From Sthenelais limicola (taxonomy: Eukaryota > Annelida > Polychaeta > Phyllodocida > Sigalionidae): a stretch of DNA of 64,000 nucleotides. Positions 44,777-55,760 of the stretch are shown here, piece by piece (position 1 is the stretch's first letter; the number at the start of each line of letters is the position of its first letter). The notes beneath the pieces are model-generated. The model saw only the letters and a list, made by a program, of their open reading frames with translations, did no database searches and was not told where the DNA came from. Made by a program: the position numbers and the translations under genes. The stretch lies in contig OW804095.1 in assembly GCA_942159475.1 (NCBI GenBank), positions 152,944,808 through 153,008,807 on the forward strand. Reading direction: 5' to 3'.

Positions 44777-44982
44777 CAGTCTAAGCCCAAAGATTAGAGA
44801 GTCCCTCCAAACTGAGGGAAAGCCTCTCTCTCCAGACTGCAAAGGCCATTATATTTCCATTAAGTTAATGATAATTAAGACGCCTACTCTAGGACCAGAC
44901 ATGCCATTAGCGCAGTAGGCTTCCAATCACTGACATACAATTCTTATCTTAGGCTCTGAGCCTAGACTCCCGGCCTAGACTG
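44777..44982 (-). mobile_element. M2 element with a repeated right end
   Basis: Begins CAGTCTAAGCCCAAAG. The right end appears twice: TGAGCCTAGACT then CGGCCTAGACTG. CATC lies near the left end and directly after the right end. Confidence 0.82.
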
Positions 44983-45109
44983 CATCAGCCAGAGCAAAAG
45001 CAAAAGCAGAACCAACGCAGGTTTCTTGTCTTCTGAAGCAATTCTTAACTTAATTTAAAAAATTCTTGACTTGACCTGGTGTATCTGGGCTCCACCATTG
45101 CCCGATGTG

Positions 45110-47025
45110 GTGAGGTTTAAGGGTTTGTAGAGGAACCAGTATTTACTAGAATGATATGATGAGGTTTAAGGGTTTGTAGAGGAACCAGTATTTACTAGAA
45201 TGTGATGTGGTGAGGTTTAAGGGTTTGTAGAGGAACCAGTATTTACTAGAATGTGATGTGGTGAGGTTTAAGGGTTTGTAGAGGAACCAGTATTTACTAG
45301 AATGTGATGTGGTGAGGTTTAAGGGTTTGTAGAGGAACCAGTATTTACTAGAATGTGATGTGGTGAGGTTTAAGGGTTTGTAGAGGAACCAGCATTTACT
45401 AGAATGTGATATGGTGAGGTTTAAGGGTTTGTAGAGGAACCAGTATTTACTAGAATGTGATGTGGTGAGGTTTAAGGGTTTGTAGAGGAACCAGTATTTA
45501 CTAGAATGTGATGTGGTGAGGTTTAAGGGTTTGTAGAGGAACCAGTATTTACTAGAATGTGATGTGGTGAGGTTTAAGGGTTTGTAGAGGAACCAGTATT
45601 TACTAGAATGTGATGTGGTGAGGTTTAAGGGTTTGTAGAGGAACCAGTATTTACTAGAATGTGATATGGTGAGGTTTAAGGGTTTGTAGAGGAACCAGTA
45701 TTTACTAGAATGTGATGTGGTGAGGTTTAAGGGTTTGTAGAGGAACCAGTATTTACTAGAATGATATGGTGAGGTTTAAGGGTTTGTAGAGGAACCAGTA
45801 TTTACTAGAATGTGATGTGGTGAGGTTTAAGGGTTTGTAGAGGAACCAGTATTTACTAGAATGATATGGTGAGGTTTAAGGGTTTGTAGAGGAACCAGTA
45901 TTTACTAGAATGTGATATGGTGAGGTTTAAGGGTTTGTAGAGGAACCAGTATTTACTAGAATGTGATTAGGTGAGGTTTAAGGGTTTGTAGAGGAACCAG
46001 TATTTACTAGAATGTGATATGGTGAGGTTTAAGGGTTTGTAGAGGAACCAGTATTTACTAGAATGATATGGTGAGGTTTAAGGGTTTGTAGAGGAACCAG
46101 TATTTACTAGAGTGTGATGTGGTGAGGTTTAAGGGTTTGTAGAGGAACCAGTATTTACTAGAATGTGATATGGAGAGGTTTAAGGGTTTGTACAGGAACC
46201 AGTATTCACTAGAATGTAATATGGTGAGGTTTAAGGGTTTGTAGAGGAACCAGTATTTACTAGAATGTAATATGGTGAGGTTTAAGGGTTTGTAGAGGAA
46301 CCAGTATTTACTAGAATGTGATGTGGTGAGGTTTAAGGGTTTGTAGAGGAACCAGTATTTACTAGAATGATATGGTGAGGTTTAAGGGTTTGTAGAGGAA
46401 CCAGTATTTACTAGAATGTGATATGGTGAGGTTTAAGGGTTTGTAGAGGAACCAGTATTTACTAGAATGTGATGTGGTGAGGTTTAAGGGTTTGTAGAGG
46501 AACCAGTATTTACTAGAATGTGATATGGTGAGGTTTAAGGGTTTGTACAGGAACCAGTATTTACTAGAATGATATGGTGAGGTTTAAGGGTTTGTAGAGG
46601 AACCAGTATTTACTAGAATGTGATATGGTGAGGTTTAAGGGTTTGTAGAGGAACCAGTATTTACTAGAATGTGATATGGTGAGGTTTAAGGGTTTGTAGA
46701 GGAACCAGTATTTACTAGAATGTGATGTGGTGAGGTTTAAGGGTTTGTAGAGGAACCAGTATTTACTAGAGTGTGATATGGTGAGGTTTAAGGGTTTGTA
46801 GAGGAACCAGTATTTACTAGAATGATATGGTGAGGTTTAAGGGTTTGTAGAGGAACCAGTATTTACTAGAATGTGATAGGGTGAGGTTTAAGGGTTTGTA
46901 GAGGAACCAGTATTTACTAGAATGTAATATGGTGAGGTTTAAGGGTTTGTAGAGGAACCAGTATTTACTAGAATCTAATATGGTGAGGTTTAAGGGTTTG
47001 TAGAGGAACCAGTATTTACTAGAAT
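45110..47025. repeat. 51-bp minisatellite, 38 units
   Basis: Each unit contains GTGAGGTTTAAGGGTTTGTA then GAGGAACCAGTATTTACTAG, joined by a variable link: AATGTGATGTG, AATGTGATATG or the 2-base shorter AATGATATG. I count 38 copies of the GAGGTTTAAGGG word. Units are nearly the same except at the link. No open frame crosses it. Confidence 0.97.
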
Positions 47026-47039
47026 GAGGAGAGACATAC

Positions 47040-47462
47040 AGGAGGAGGCAGGGATGGGTCTACAGCTGCTGCTCCTGGCTCTGGCTCCTGTCAACTGACA
47101 TCCTCCTCCTCCTCCCGGGCTGGGGCACTCTGTACCCAATAGGTGGGGCAAGGCTCACAGTAGTATTATAACCAGTTTCTACCTACTATTCCCTTCCTTT
47201 CCAGGGGTGAATATGGGGCCATGGCAAAAATACTCAATTACTTCTGGTAAGGGAAAAGCAGGAGGGAATTGAAAGGTTATTTTGACATTAATCATTGAAG
47301 GTTTCAACGAAATTTGTTTAATCGAATTTTGTTAAATGTTTCTCAAAATTGGAGAATTTGACAATTGCAGGCTAAAAAGTACGAAACTGGGTGAAATCCG
47401 ACATTTTTAATGTTTCAACAATACAGATTACACTAGACATACTGAAGTCTCCCTGAGAGAGG
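47040..47462. other. Unique sequence
   Basis: (TCC)n-like CTCCTCCTCCTCC at 47101. No gene. Confidence 0.35.
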
Positions 47463-47695
47463 GACAATAGAAAGCAGCCCTAGTTGAGAAAATCCCTTCC
47501 AGCAAAGGGAAAGCCTCTTGCCTCAAACCGCAAAGTGCCATTATAACTCCATTAAGCAAAATGTCATTATATTCCCATTAAAACGCCGAGTTCTAGGCAG
47601 GGATACTGATTAGCGAAGTAGGCTGACATACCATTCTTTCTGATCTGAGGGTTTGGACCTTGAGTGGACAATACAGTAGAAAGCAGCCCTAGTTG
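47463..47695 (-). mobile_element. M2 element with a 24/29-bp flanking duplication
   Basis: The element occupies about 47487-47666 (AGAAAATCCCTTCC to TTGGACCTTGAGTG), with the left terminal bases missing. The left flank 47463-47486 (GACAATAGAAAGCAGCCCTA plus GTTG) recurs at 47667-47695 exactly, apart from an extra CAGTA. Confidence 0.85.
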
Positions 47696-48030
47696 TGCAC
47701 AACTGCCCCACCACCAGGGCACTAAATGAGGCATCAGCAGGACGTTTGATGGTTAGGAGGGGAATGCTCGGCATGGGCCTTATACCAACCTTTGTATAAC
47801 ACAAGAGCAGGGGTGGGGGAGGGTAGAAGCAGGTATGATGTACACACTAGGCCCGGCCTGTCTATCAGCCAGGGCCACAACCATAGCTGTGTCATCCAGC
47901 TCTGAGCTAAGATAAATGTTAGCCTAAGCTTCCCAAAACATGGCATTCATCACTGCTCTCTATCTATGCTCTTCACTTGCCAAGTCGTTAACAGTGCATG
48001 TGTCATTCTTAGAACTGCTAGTTCGAATAT
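47696..48030. other. Unique sequence
   Basis: Nothing recognised; the - frames of 60-70 codons are unremarkable. Confidence 0.35.
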
Positions 48031-48258
48031 TGTAGGCTCAGAGTTGAGAGAGTCCCTTCGATCTGAGGGAAAGACTCTCCTGTCTAGGCTTAGAGTTGAG
48101 AGTCCCTTCAATCTAAGGGAAAGCCTCTCGCTCAAAACCGCAAAATGCCATTAGAATACAATTAAGACGCTTACTTCAGGACCAGTGAGGCCATTGGCGC
48201 AGTAGGCGTCCAATCACTGACATACTATTCTTATCTGATCTGAGTGGCTCTTGGCCCA
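48031..48258 (-). mobile_element. M2 element with its left end doubled
   Basis: AGGCTCAGAGTTGAGAGAGT ... AAGACTCTC is followed by CTGTCTAGGCTTAGAGTTGA ... AAGCCTCTC, two terminal units in tandem. The rest is normal to TCTGATCTGAGTGG. Confidence 0.8.
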
Positions 48259-48304
48259 GTCTGTATTCCACTTAGGAAGCAGACTCAGAATGACTTCGGT
48301 GGTT

Positions 48305-48450
48305 CCCTAAAAAAATGTATTACTATGTACTATTGTTATAAAATAGACATTTTTTCCAGTTCCTGTAATGTGGTTTCCTAAATACCATCCCCCTACCTAC
48401 TTTTCAGCTAGATAAATCGGAAACACACCTATGTATTTCTTTGGCCTTAT
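48305..48450 (-). mobile_element. M4 fragment, inverted
   Basis: TTTTTCCAGTTCCTG to GATAAATCGGAAACACACC and CTTTGGCCTT, about half of the element. Confidence 0.7.
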
Positions 48451-49360
48451 CAGTTTCTGACCAGCCATGAGATAACGTACACATCTACGGGAAATAATTC
48501 CCCTGATCTCAGAGATCTGATGTTGGTACAATACCAATACCAATGATATGACTTACATCCTCGTCTCAATTCTTCCACATGGCATATATTCAGCTCGTTA
48601 GCAATAGGCATTACCATACGTCCCTGAAGAAGGCCACTTATAAAAATCAGAGATTATTAAGATCAGGGCGAAAATGTCAAAAATAAATTAAAATTAGTTC
48701 TCCTTCGACATTGATTGAACAACAACTGGAATGATCCTCATTTCCATTTCAATGGAATTGGAAGCACTAATACACTAATGATGAATTGTTTTGACAAAGA
48801 ATTATGACAGAGATTTTGCTCAGCAATAATAAATGCTCTGAGGCATGCTCATTTCCATTGCTGAGATCAAACCATAAGATGAGCTATGACGACCACAGCA
48901 CCGACACAAGAGCGAAGAGAGAGTGAGATCTGCCTTGGCTTATTCACACCTTCACGATCCAACCCCACAAACACCAACCAGAGAATAACTTCTTCATTTT
49001 TCTTATTTCCATTTCTTTCTTCCAGTTTTCAACTTGACAAGTAGCTAAATTGAAAACAGGTTTTTCATAAAAACTTTTCACACATGTCTTGCCCTGGCCT
49101 ATAAGGTTGTAGGTGTTGGGGTGGAAGAGTGTGATGGTCCAGCAAGCAATAAGTGCCGCCTCACCAGCTCCTCACCAATGTCTTTATGGTGCATCCTCAT
49201 AAGAAGGCGAGCAGCTCGCAGGGAACGTGTGAGTTGCTCCCGAGCTCATGCTGGGACTTCTCACTGCAGCTGTCCATAGCAGAAGGTAGTCAATGTGCTG
49301 GGGGGCGAGTGCTGAGGTGTTGATGCTTCACTACTTCTAACTCCTCCACTTCACAACTCA
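48451..49360. other. Unique sequence
   Basis: No gene or repeat recognised in 0.9 kb. Confidence 0.35.
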
Positions 49361-49648
49361 GCTGAGTTGCTCCGAGTTTATTTTTCAGATTGGGGAGGAG
49401 GAGGGAGAGGTGATTACATAGATCATATAAGGCGGTGTTTTAATGATGATTTAATATTGTCATAGCTATAATTAGTGGTGTTGGTGTTACTAAGGCAGGG
49501 CAGCTTTATCAGGTGTTGATGATAAACTGAGCTGAGGTGCTCCGAGTTTATTTTTCAGATTGTGGGGAAGGGAGAGGTGATCACATCATATAATCATATC
49601 ATATAAGGGGGGTATTGTAATGATGATTTGTGATAGCTATAATTAGTG
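49361..49648. repeat. Tandem duplication of about 170 bp
   Basis: GCTCCGAGTTTATTTTTCAG at 49370 recurs at 49541; both are followed by GGGAGAGGTGAT, ATCATATAAGG, AATGATGATTT and ATAGCTATAATTAGTG. Confidence 0.8.
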
Positions 49649-49650
49649 TT

Positions 49651-49800
49651 CAGTCCAGGCCTACATCCTCAGATCAGATAAGAATGGTATCTCAGTGAGC
49701 GGACGCCTACTTCGCTAGTCAGTTTCCTGGACTAGGATTAGGCTGAGGTTTGAAGTGAGAGGCCTTCCCTCCGTTTGAAGGGACATCTCATCTCTGACTA
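49651..49800 (+). mobile_element. M2 element, internally deleted
   Basis: Begins CAGTCCAGGCCTACATCC and ends near ATCTCTGACTAG. About 60 interior bases are missing. Confidence 0.78.
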
Positions 49801-50060
49801 GAGCTAGAGCTTAGCTAGAGAGAGAGAGAGAGGGGGGAGAGGGGAGAGAGCTAGAGAGAGGGGGAGAGGGAGAGAGAGATAGGGAGAGAGAAAGCTACTT
49901 TACAGAGAGGGGGAGAGGAGAGAGGGAGAGACAGACAGACAGAGAAAGAGAGAGAAACAGACAGACAGAGAGACAGGTAGTCAGAGGGAAAGAGTAAGAC
50001 TGAGTGAGTGAGAGACTTGAGAGACCGAGTGAGTGAGTGAGTGAGTGAGTGAGTGACTGC
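49801..50060. repeat. GA microsatellite passing into (GAGT)n
   Basis: Purine-rich GAGAGAGAG and CAGACAGACAGAG runs, ending in seven GAGT units at 50025-50053. Confidence 0.93.
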
Positions 50061-50333
50061 ATGGGCCTCCAGCCACTAATTGCTCATAGCTCACATGAAC
50101 TGCTCCAATGGCCTAAGTCAACATGGAGCTGTTGGCATTGAGGTACTCGGTACTGGAGGAGGGGGTGGGGGGTGTTACAGTGGGGCTCTAGTACTACATG
50201 TAAAGAGTCGTGTAAGGGCAATTGGATGCAGGGTAGGGAGGGCCAGGGATCGGATGACCTTTTGTGTCGGACATGAGAGGTCAGCATGGGCTGTGAACGG
50301 ATCAGGCCATAGCATAATATGAGAACCACATGT

Positions 50334-50397
50334 AGATGGAGGGGGTTGAATCAACAGCCTGGAGGTGGAGGGGGTTGAATCAACAGCCAGGAGGAGA
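50334..50397. repeat. 31-bp tandem repeat, two units
   Basis: GGAGGGGGTTGAATCAACAG occurs at 50338 and 50369. The word GTTGAATCAAC is itself palindromic. Confidence 0.8.
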
Positions 50398-51206
50398 GGT
50401 AGGTACTGGTGCAGGAGGAGTATAGGGGCAACAGGAGGAAGGGGGGGGGGAGAGAGAACAAGGACAAACGGTCACCCAGTATTGTAGATTAGATTTAAGA
50501 AGTTTAAAAAAAAGTGAAAGCCCCAAGAAGCGTGAAATCAAATATCTAGAACTGATTTTTTGCATATTTTCTCGATATAAAATGTATCACAAAAGTGAAA
50601 TATTTGGGAAATAGTTGGAAAACTTTTTTTTAAAAAAAATATTAAATAATCATTGGTTCACGGACGAACAAGATACTTGGGACCGACATACAAGGGAGGG
50701 ATCAGGCCACACTATGAGCCTCCCTACATTAGCCCTCATTCCCCATGTCCTATAACTAAAATGACATTCAAATGCTTTAACTATTATTATGCTCATACTT
50801 GATCATTATTTGATCGTGCTAGAACAGTATAATACCCAAGTATGACACATGTCTGGCACTCTAAGCACCCCAGCTGCCAGGACACTTGTCTGGTCTGCTA
50901 ACGGAATTGAATGATCCCCAGACAGGACCACTACATTGAATAAATTATTGTTGTTGTTCAAGATTCTGTATTCAGGGATAACTACACAGCTTATTCGTAC
51001 CAATGTTGTTCGTTTGTCCCCAGCCTGGTGCTTAATCTTTACATACAATAGGACGCGAGTTATTTAGCTTTATATATTACATAATAAGTTTCCTAGGTGC
51101 GTCCTGCCTAGAATGTATATGCATATTATTTCCTGACAATCTCAACTAAAGCACACCGCATAATCGCTGGGAAATGAGATGATTATGAAGGATGATATTT
51201 ACAGGC
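50398..51206. other. Unique sequence
   Basis: G-run near 50440 and A/T runs at 50620-50640. No gene recognised. Confidence 0.35.
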
Positions 51207-51420
51207 TAATTGAATTGAAATTGAATTGAATTGAAAAATACTTTATTTGTCTAGGTTTGTACATAAGCATACATAAGTAGAGAATAACGCTTCACAGACG
51301 CCGTTATACGTGAGTAATTAATGGATCCTGTCATTAACCTCAGAGATAATATGATTTGAATAACTAAATTGAATGATAATAAATTTAAAATAAATGTATC
51401 ATGGAGTAGTGAGACCCTGT
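51207..51420 (-). mobile_element. Possible 3' end of a retroelement
   Basis: On the - strand, sequence ending AAATAAAGTATTTTTC passes into (AATTC)n-like repeats at 51207-51236. A short pentamer tail after an AATAAAG word is typical of CR1/L2-type LINE and related SINE ends. No reverse-transcriptase coding sequence is seen. Confidence 0.4.
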
Positions 51421-52440
51421 GAGCCCTCACCCTGGCCACTGGATCCCGGGCTACTGGAGGAGGAAGCGTCCCATAACACAGGTTCTGCCAATAACGCAGC
51501 TGGAGGGGCAACATGATCAGCCCTATATACCACAGCACAACATGATCAGCCCTATACCACAGCACAGGGTCCTTCCTCCTCCATGGGGTAAAGTAGCACC
51601 TGGAGGTGTCAGACCAACGCAGGAGGAGGAGGGTGTGTGTGTGTGGGGGGGGGGGGGACCATGGAGGACTAGTATAGTGGTATAGTGGACTATAGCCTTG
51701 AGTTATGTTATGCAGAGGCTATTATTTGAGGACTAGATCCGGAATGATTCACAACTATTTTGCGCAATAAATACATAATGATTTGAGAAATAAATGAATT
51801 AAAATGACAGTAAATTGAGGGGAAATGATGGAGGAACAAAAAAAAATTGACAAATAAGAAATTGAGCTAGGCTTCAACTTGTGTTAAGGCCCAATGTTTT
51901 TGAATAATGAATTTTAAATAAATATAAAAATATGTATCATCTCTATCATTTGTTTAAAAGATATTGTTTAAGGTCTGTGCTAGTATGTGTTCATTTTCAA
52001 TGGAAAGCTGTGATAATGCATCAGGGTTGTAGCTCCAGTGAAAGGACTACCACCACAGCAATAACTACAAGTTCATAAACTAAGATCAGTGTAAATTACC
52101 AATGGTCCATTTTTACATATCATCAGGGAATCATCGGCACAAATTATCAAAATTAATGAAAACAAAATTGTAGGACTTTGTATCTACATCCTGCCCTCCC
52201 ATGATGCATCATCATTAAAAACCATGAGAATGAAATCTAGGAGCTGGCCATATGGTTGGTATCTTTTAAAAAAACCAAAAAAAACCACTACCTTATAGGC
52301 CATACCCTTAAAGCATGGTCACAAAGCTAGAAATTTAAGAAAGTACAAATAATCCTCCATCATAGGCTATATTGCAGTATTGAGTATCTCATAGATGATG
52401 GTTCATTTCTTCACATGACCCTCAAAGGATGCTGTGAAAT
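51421..52440. repeat. Unique sequence with a GT/G run
   Basis: (GT)n followed by a G run of about 12 at 51628-51657. CAACATGATCAGCCCTATA occurs twice near 51509 and 51538. No gene. Confidence 0.4.
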
Positions 52441-52570
52441 AGTCTAGGCTCAGAGCCTTTCAGATCCCTTCAAACTAAGGGAAACTAACCGCAAAATCCC
52501 AGTAAACTCCGTAGTGGTGGGCTTAATGCAGGGCCAAGCCATTGACATAGCGATCTTATCTCATCTGATA
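52441..52570 (-). mobile_element. M2 element, decayed
   Basis: AGTCTAGGCTCAGAGCC, then CTTCAAACTAAGGG, and CTTATCTCATCTGA near the right. Confidence 0.6.
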
Positions 52571-52864
52571 GGAAAGGTTATATATTTATATATTAAGTAA
52601 TTTTCTTAATAAACTCCATGTTGTGGCTATGATTGATGTGCATGATCTGTAGGGCTAATAGGTGGAGCAGGATGTGTGGGAGCAGTACAAACAGTGCGGG
52701 ACAAGTGCGGGGCAATAAGCAGCCTAACGCAGGGTGTGGGGAGCATGTAACACAACATATAGGTGTCCAACAATAGCAGAACCAGATGGGCAGGCCTGGG
52801 CACAGGTACAGGGTGGGAGGAGTGGGGGGAGAGGGGGGTAGAGGCTATTAGGCAAGGCATCATA
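52571..52864. other. Unique sequence
   Basis: Nothing recognised. Confidence 0.35.
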
Positions 52865-53113
52865 GGGGTGAAATTCCCAGAAAATGTGTAACTCGCCTTC
52901 AGCAATCCTCTCAAATAATCCAAATTTAAGACAAAAATAAGGTCCAAAATTCAGTTCAACATAACCAAACAGATTGTTTGAATCAAGGCAATATCAAATA
53001 TACTCAGATAGACCTTGATTGACCATTAGTATTGACCATTTTTCAGTCTAATTTAGCGGAATTTACTAAATAAGTAGATCTGCTTATTGTACATTTTCTG
53101 AAGACCCGACCCA
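52865..53113 (+). mobile_element. M1 element, variant ends
   Basis: Begins GGGGTGAAATTCCCAGAA, like the copy at 13315, and ends GAAGACCCGACCCAT. TAGTATTGACCATT is doubled near 53025. Confidence 0.78.
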
Positions 53114-53253
53114 TATCTGTTGCTGCAGCTAGCTACGAACGGTGGATCAAGATTTTTTTTTAAAAAAAAACGAGTTGTTATTACATTAAAACCAGACAAC
53201 CAAGTAATATTGAAATTATGCTAAACTATGCTAAATATTAGTATCTCAGAACT

Positions 53254-53316
53254 TAATCCATCCCAGCATGCACTGCAATAGACATGGGATGTGGCAGGTG
53301 CAAGTCCCCTATTGGC
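53254..53316 (+). mobile_element. M5 right-end fragment
   Basis: CTTAATCCATCCCAGCATGC to GCAAGTCCCCTATTGG. Confidence 0.65.
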
Positions 53317-53798
53317 TAGGTGTTCAATATGTCACAACCATCTCCGTGCCAAGACAAATTCATCACAATGGAAACAAGGCCTGTGAACTACCAGAGGGAG
53401 TATAATACTTGTAAGGGGAACAGATTACATCTGATAGGCCTACCACACCCCAGCACTGGGAGGTGTTCTAGTGTATAGTAACATGGAGATGTTATCATGT
53501 AGGACGACATGCTCCCCTCATGACTCGGCCTCACATGGAGCAGAAAACATGTAAAACATGTAAAGTGGGCAGCTGTGACATGTTTTCTGTTGAGGTATTT
53601 ATTCACTAGAGCTAATTAAGCGGTCAGTGAGAGTGACCGTTATCAGCGGGCAAAGGGTTATGAGGCACGTGACCAGGCACTTGCATGAAAGGGTCAAGGC
53701 TGGAGGAAATGTACAACCAGGTACTTACAAAGTTTTATTTTTTTTTAAAAAAATTGTTTTTAAATTTATTAAAATGTTGTTAATATGTGTGATGTGTT

Positions 53799-53934
53799 CC
53801 AGGGAAATGGGTCACTAGTCACACAATTGATATTTTTCAAAGTATTTTATTTGTGAGATGTTTTTGTGGGAATGTGTTCATTTTTGGGGTGCTTAACGCT
53901 GTTTGTAGCATGAACACATTTACCCAATTTCAGG
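53799..53934 (-). mobile_element. M6 fragment, rearranged
   Basis: GGGAAATGGGTCACTAGTCA is a decayed M6 end. It is followed by GTGCTTAACGCTGTTTGTAG with CATGAACAC, the reverse complement of the M6 interior. Confidence 0.6.
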
Positions 53935-54133
53935 ACCAAGCCTCCAGCTTTCCCATCATGCATTTGGTTTTGATAGACCATTCATAAAAGCTATGATATT
54001 GGTGAAAACATTCTTGCAATTTTCGATAAAAATGTTGCCAAATATTTGTATGTCAGATTTCATCAGAATCTATCCCAGGATGCACTAGTAACAGACATGC
54101 GCAGTGAGACATCCCCTATTAAAAGTCCCCTAT
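53935..54133 (+). mobile_element. M5 element, right half
   Basis: AAGCCTCCAGCTTTCCCATC to CAGTGAGACATCCCCTATT. The final AAAGTCCCCTATT repeats the end once more. It joins directly to the M6 fragment. Confidence 0.72.
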
Positions 54134-54455
54134 TAATACACTACCATTATTGTTCGTTTCAATAAGGAGATTTAATCATAGGCCTATGTTATATGAATTT
54201 GTAAGAGATTCCATGCAGAAGGAATCAGTTGATTTCATATTTTCCAAGAGAAAGTTGTTTTTGCGCCAGTAACTGTTACAAGATCCAGACAAATGAAGTA
54301 TGAAAGGTCAGAATGTATTACAAGGGAAAGTTTAAAAAAGTGAAAATACCAGAACATGTAAAATGTGGCTGGGATAGCCCTTAGGGACAAGTTGGCATTT
54401 CTCAGCCCGAGGAGGATCTATTAGCAGCAGAGAGATAAATATATTTCACATAGGA
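54134..54455. other. Unique sequence
   Basis: Nothing recognised. Confidence 0.35.
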
Positions 54456-54537
54456 GGAGGAGGAAGAGGGGGGGGGGGGAGGAGGAGGAGGAGGAGGGGG
54501 GAGGGAGGAAGGGAGGGGGAGGGAGGGGGGGAAGGGC
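54456..54537. repeat. GGA/G-rich purine tract
   Basis: (GGA)n with G runs, about 80 bases, immediately left of an M2 element. Confidence 0.93.
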
Positions 54538-54540
54538 TGA

Positions 54541-54768
54541 AGTCCCTTCAAACGAAGGGAAAGCCTTTTACCTCAAACCGCAAAGTGCCATTATAATTCC
54601 ATTATCATCGCAAAATTATATTCCCATTAGAACGCCTAGTCCTAAGCCAGGAAACCCATAAGCGAAGTAGGCATCCAATCACTGACATACTATTCTTATC
54701 TGAACTGAGGGTTTGAGGCGAGAGGCATTCCCTCCAATTGAAGGGACTCTCATCTTTGGGCCTAGACT
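54541..54768. mobile_element. Chimeric M2 with the same end on both sides
   Basis: The left part reads inverted (GAAGTCCCTTCAAACGAAGG to GAACTGAGGGTTTG), then switches at 54716 to + orientation (GAGGCGAGAGGCATTCCC to TTTGGGCCTAGACTG). Both outer parts are therefore the CTTTCCCTC end of M2. Confidence 0.8.
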
Positions 54769-55140
54769 GTATACATGATCCTGGTCAACATCTTCTACCA
54801 GACTCCTTACCACGTCTGTCTACAAGACGGGCGGTCTACAGTCCAGTTCATACAACTTGATAAAGGCCAATAAGACACAAGTAACTGGCAGGCACTGATG
54901 TGGGACACACTCCCACAGCAAGGGCGTAAGGCAGGGATATGCCTAACTTAAATATCCTAAAATAGTGCAAGTGCATAATTTACAATTAAATTATTTATTC
55001 AATTATTTTAATATATTATCATGAATTAAGATATGAATCAATCTTATTATGTTCATTGAGAGGAAAATATATGAAATTCGTATGGGTATACATAATTCAG
55101 CCGAATGGTAGACACTCTGAAGGGCAACTCGTGACGATGC
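54769..55140. other. Unique AT-rich sequence
   Basis: Nothing recognised. Confidence 0.35.
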
Positions 55141-55277
55141 TGCAGTGATTGGACACCTACTGCGCCCATGGCTTTCCCAGCCCAGGAGTAGGCGTCCTAA
55201 TGGGATTATAAAGACACTTTGCGATAGTATTTCCCTTAGTTTAAGTCTAGCCTCACTCAGCACTGAGTCTAGACAGT
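55141..55277 (+). mobile_element. M2 element, decayed and internally shortened
   Basis: CAGTGATTGGACACCTACTG to CACTGAGTCTAGACAG. Confidence 0.65.
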
Positions 55278-55374
55278 TTGAGACCAGCATATATCCTTCT
55301 TCAGGGAGACTTCTAAGTTACAAACATTATTACAAATGTATCAAGTTATGGTGACTACACTGTAGAGAGAAGAA

Positions 55375-55640
55375 AGCCCTCCTCCTCCCACCGCCGCCAT
55401 CCCGGACTCCATTCCGCGACAAAGTGGTCGTCAAGAGACGCGGCAGAGACGCAGTAATTCTTCAATAGCTTTTAAAAAGCTTGTCCGTCAGCAGGGGCGG
55501 GTATAGAGGGGGGGGGGGGGGGGAGGGGGGGGCGGCTACATTGTCTCCCATGTTGACGAGCAGACTAGTTCCACTATAGGCCGTGAGTGGCGGGCCACTT
55601 GAGGGGTTGACAAACAGAGGGTCCATTGGCGCAGGGGCGG
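55375..55640. promoter_or_regulatory. CpG-containing GC-rich stretch with a long G run
   Basis: CCACCGCCGCCATCCCGG and GACGCGGCAGAGACGC are CpG-rich. A G run of about 21 with one A lies at 55509-55533. It could be a small CpG island; no coding sequence recognised. Confidence 0.25.
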
Positions 55641-55659
55641 ATCAAGGCATTTCACGTTA

Positions 55660-55760
55660 TTTTTTTTTTATTTTTTTTTTTTTTTTTTTTTTTTAGGGTT
55701 GTGGGGGTGGGGGGTGCGGTTGGGTGGGGTGGGGTGATGGGGTAAGAGAAATGGGGCATA
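55660..55760. repeat. Poly-T run followed by a G-rich stretch
   Basis: About 35 bases nearly all T at 55660-55694, then GGGGGTGGGGGGTGCGG. It could be the reversed poly-A tail of a retrocopy, but no gene sequence follows on the right. Confidence 0.6.

Noticed and set aside
45110..47025. Interstitial telomere repeat
   Set aside because: GGTTTAAGGGTTTG resembles TTAGGG only loosely, and the unit is a 51-bp minisatellite.
55660..55694. Processed retrocopy with reversed poly-A tail
   Set aside because: No gene-like sequence lies to the right of the poly-T run.
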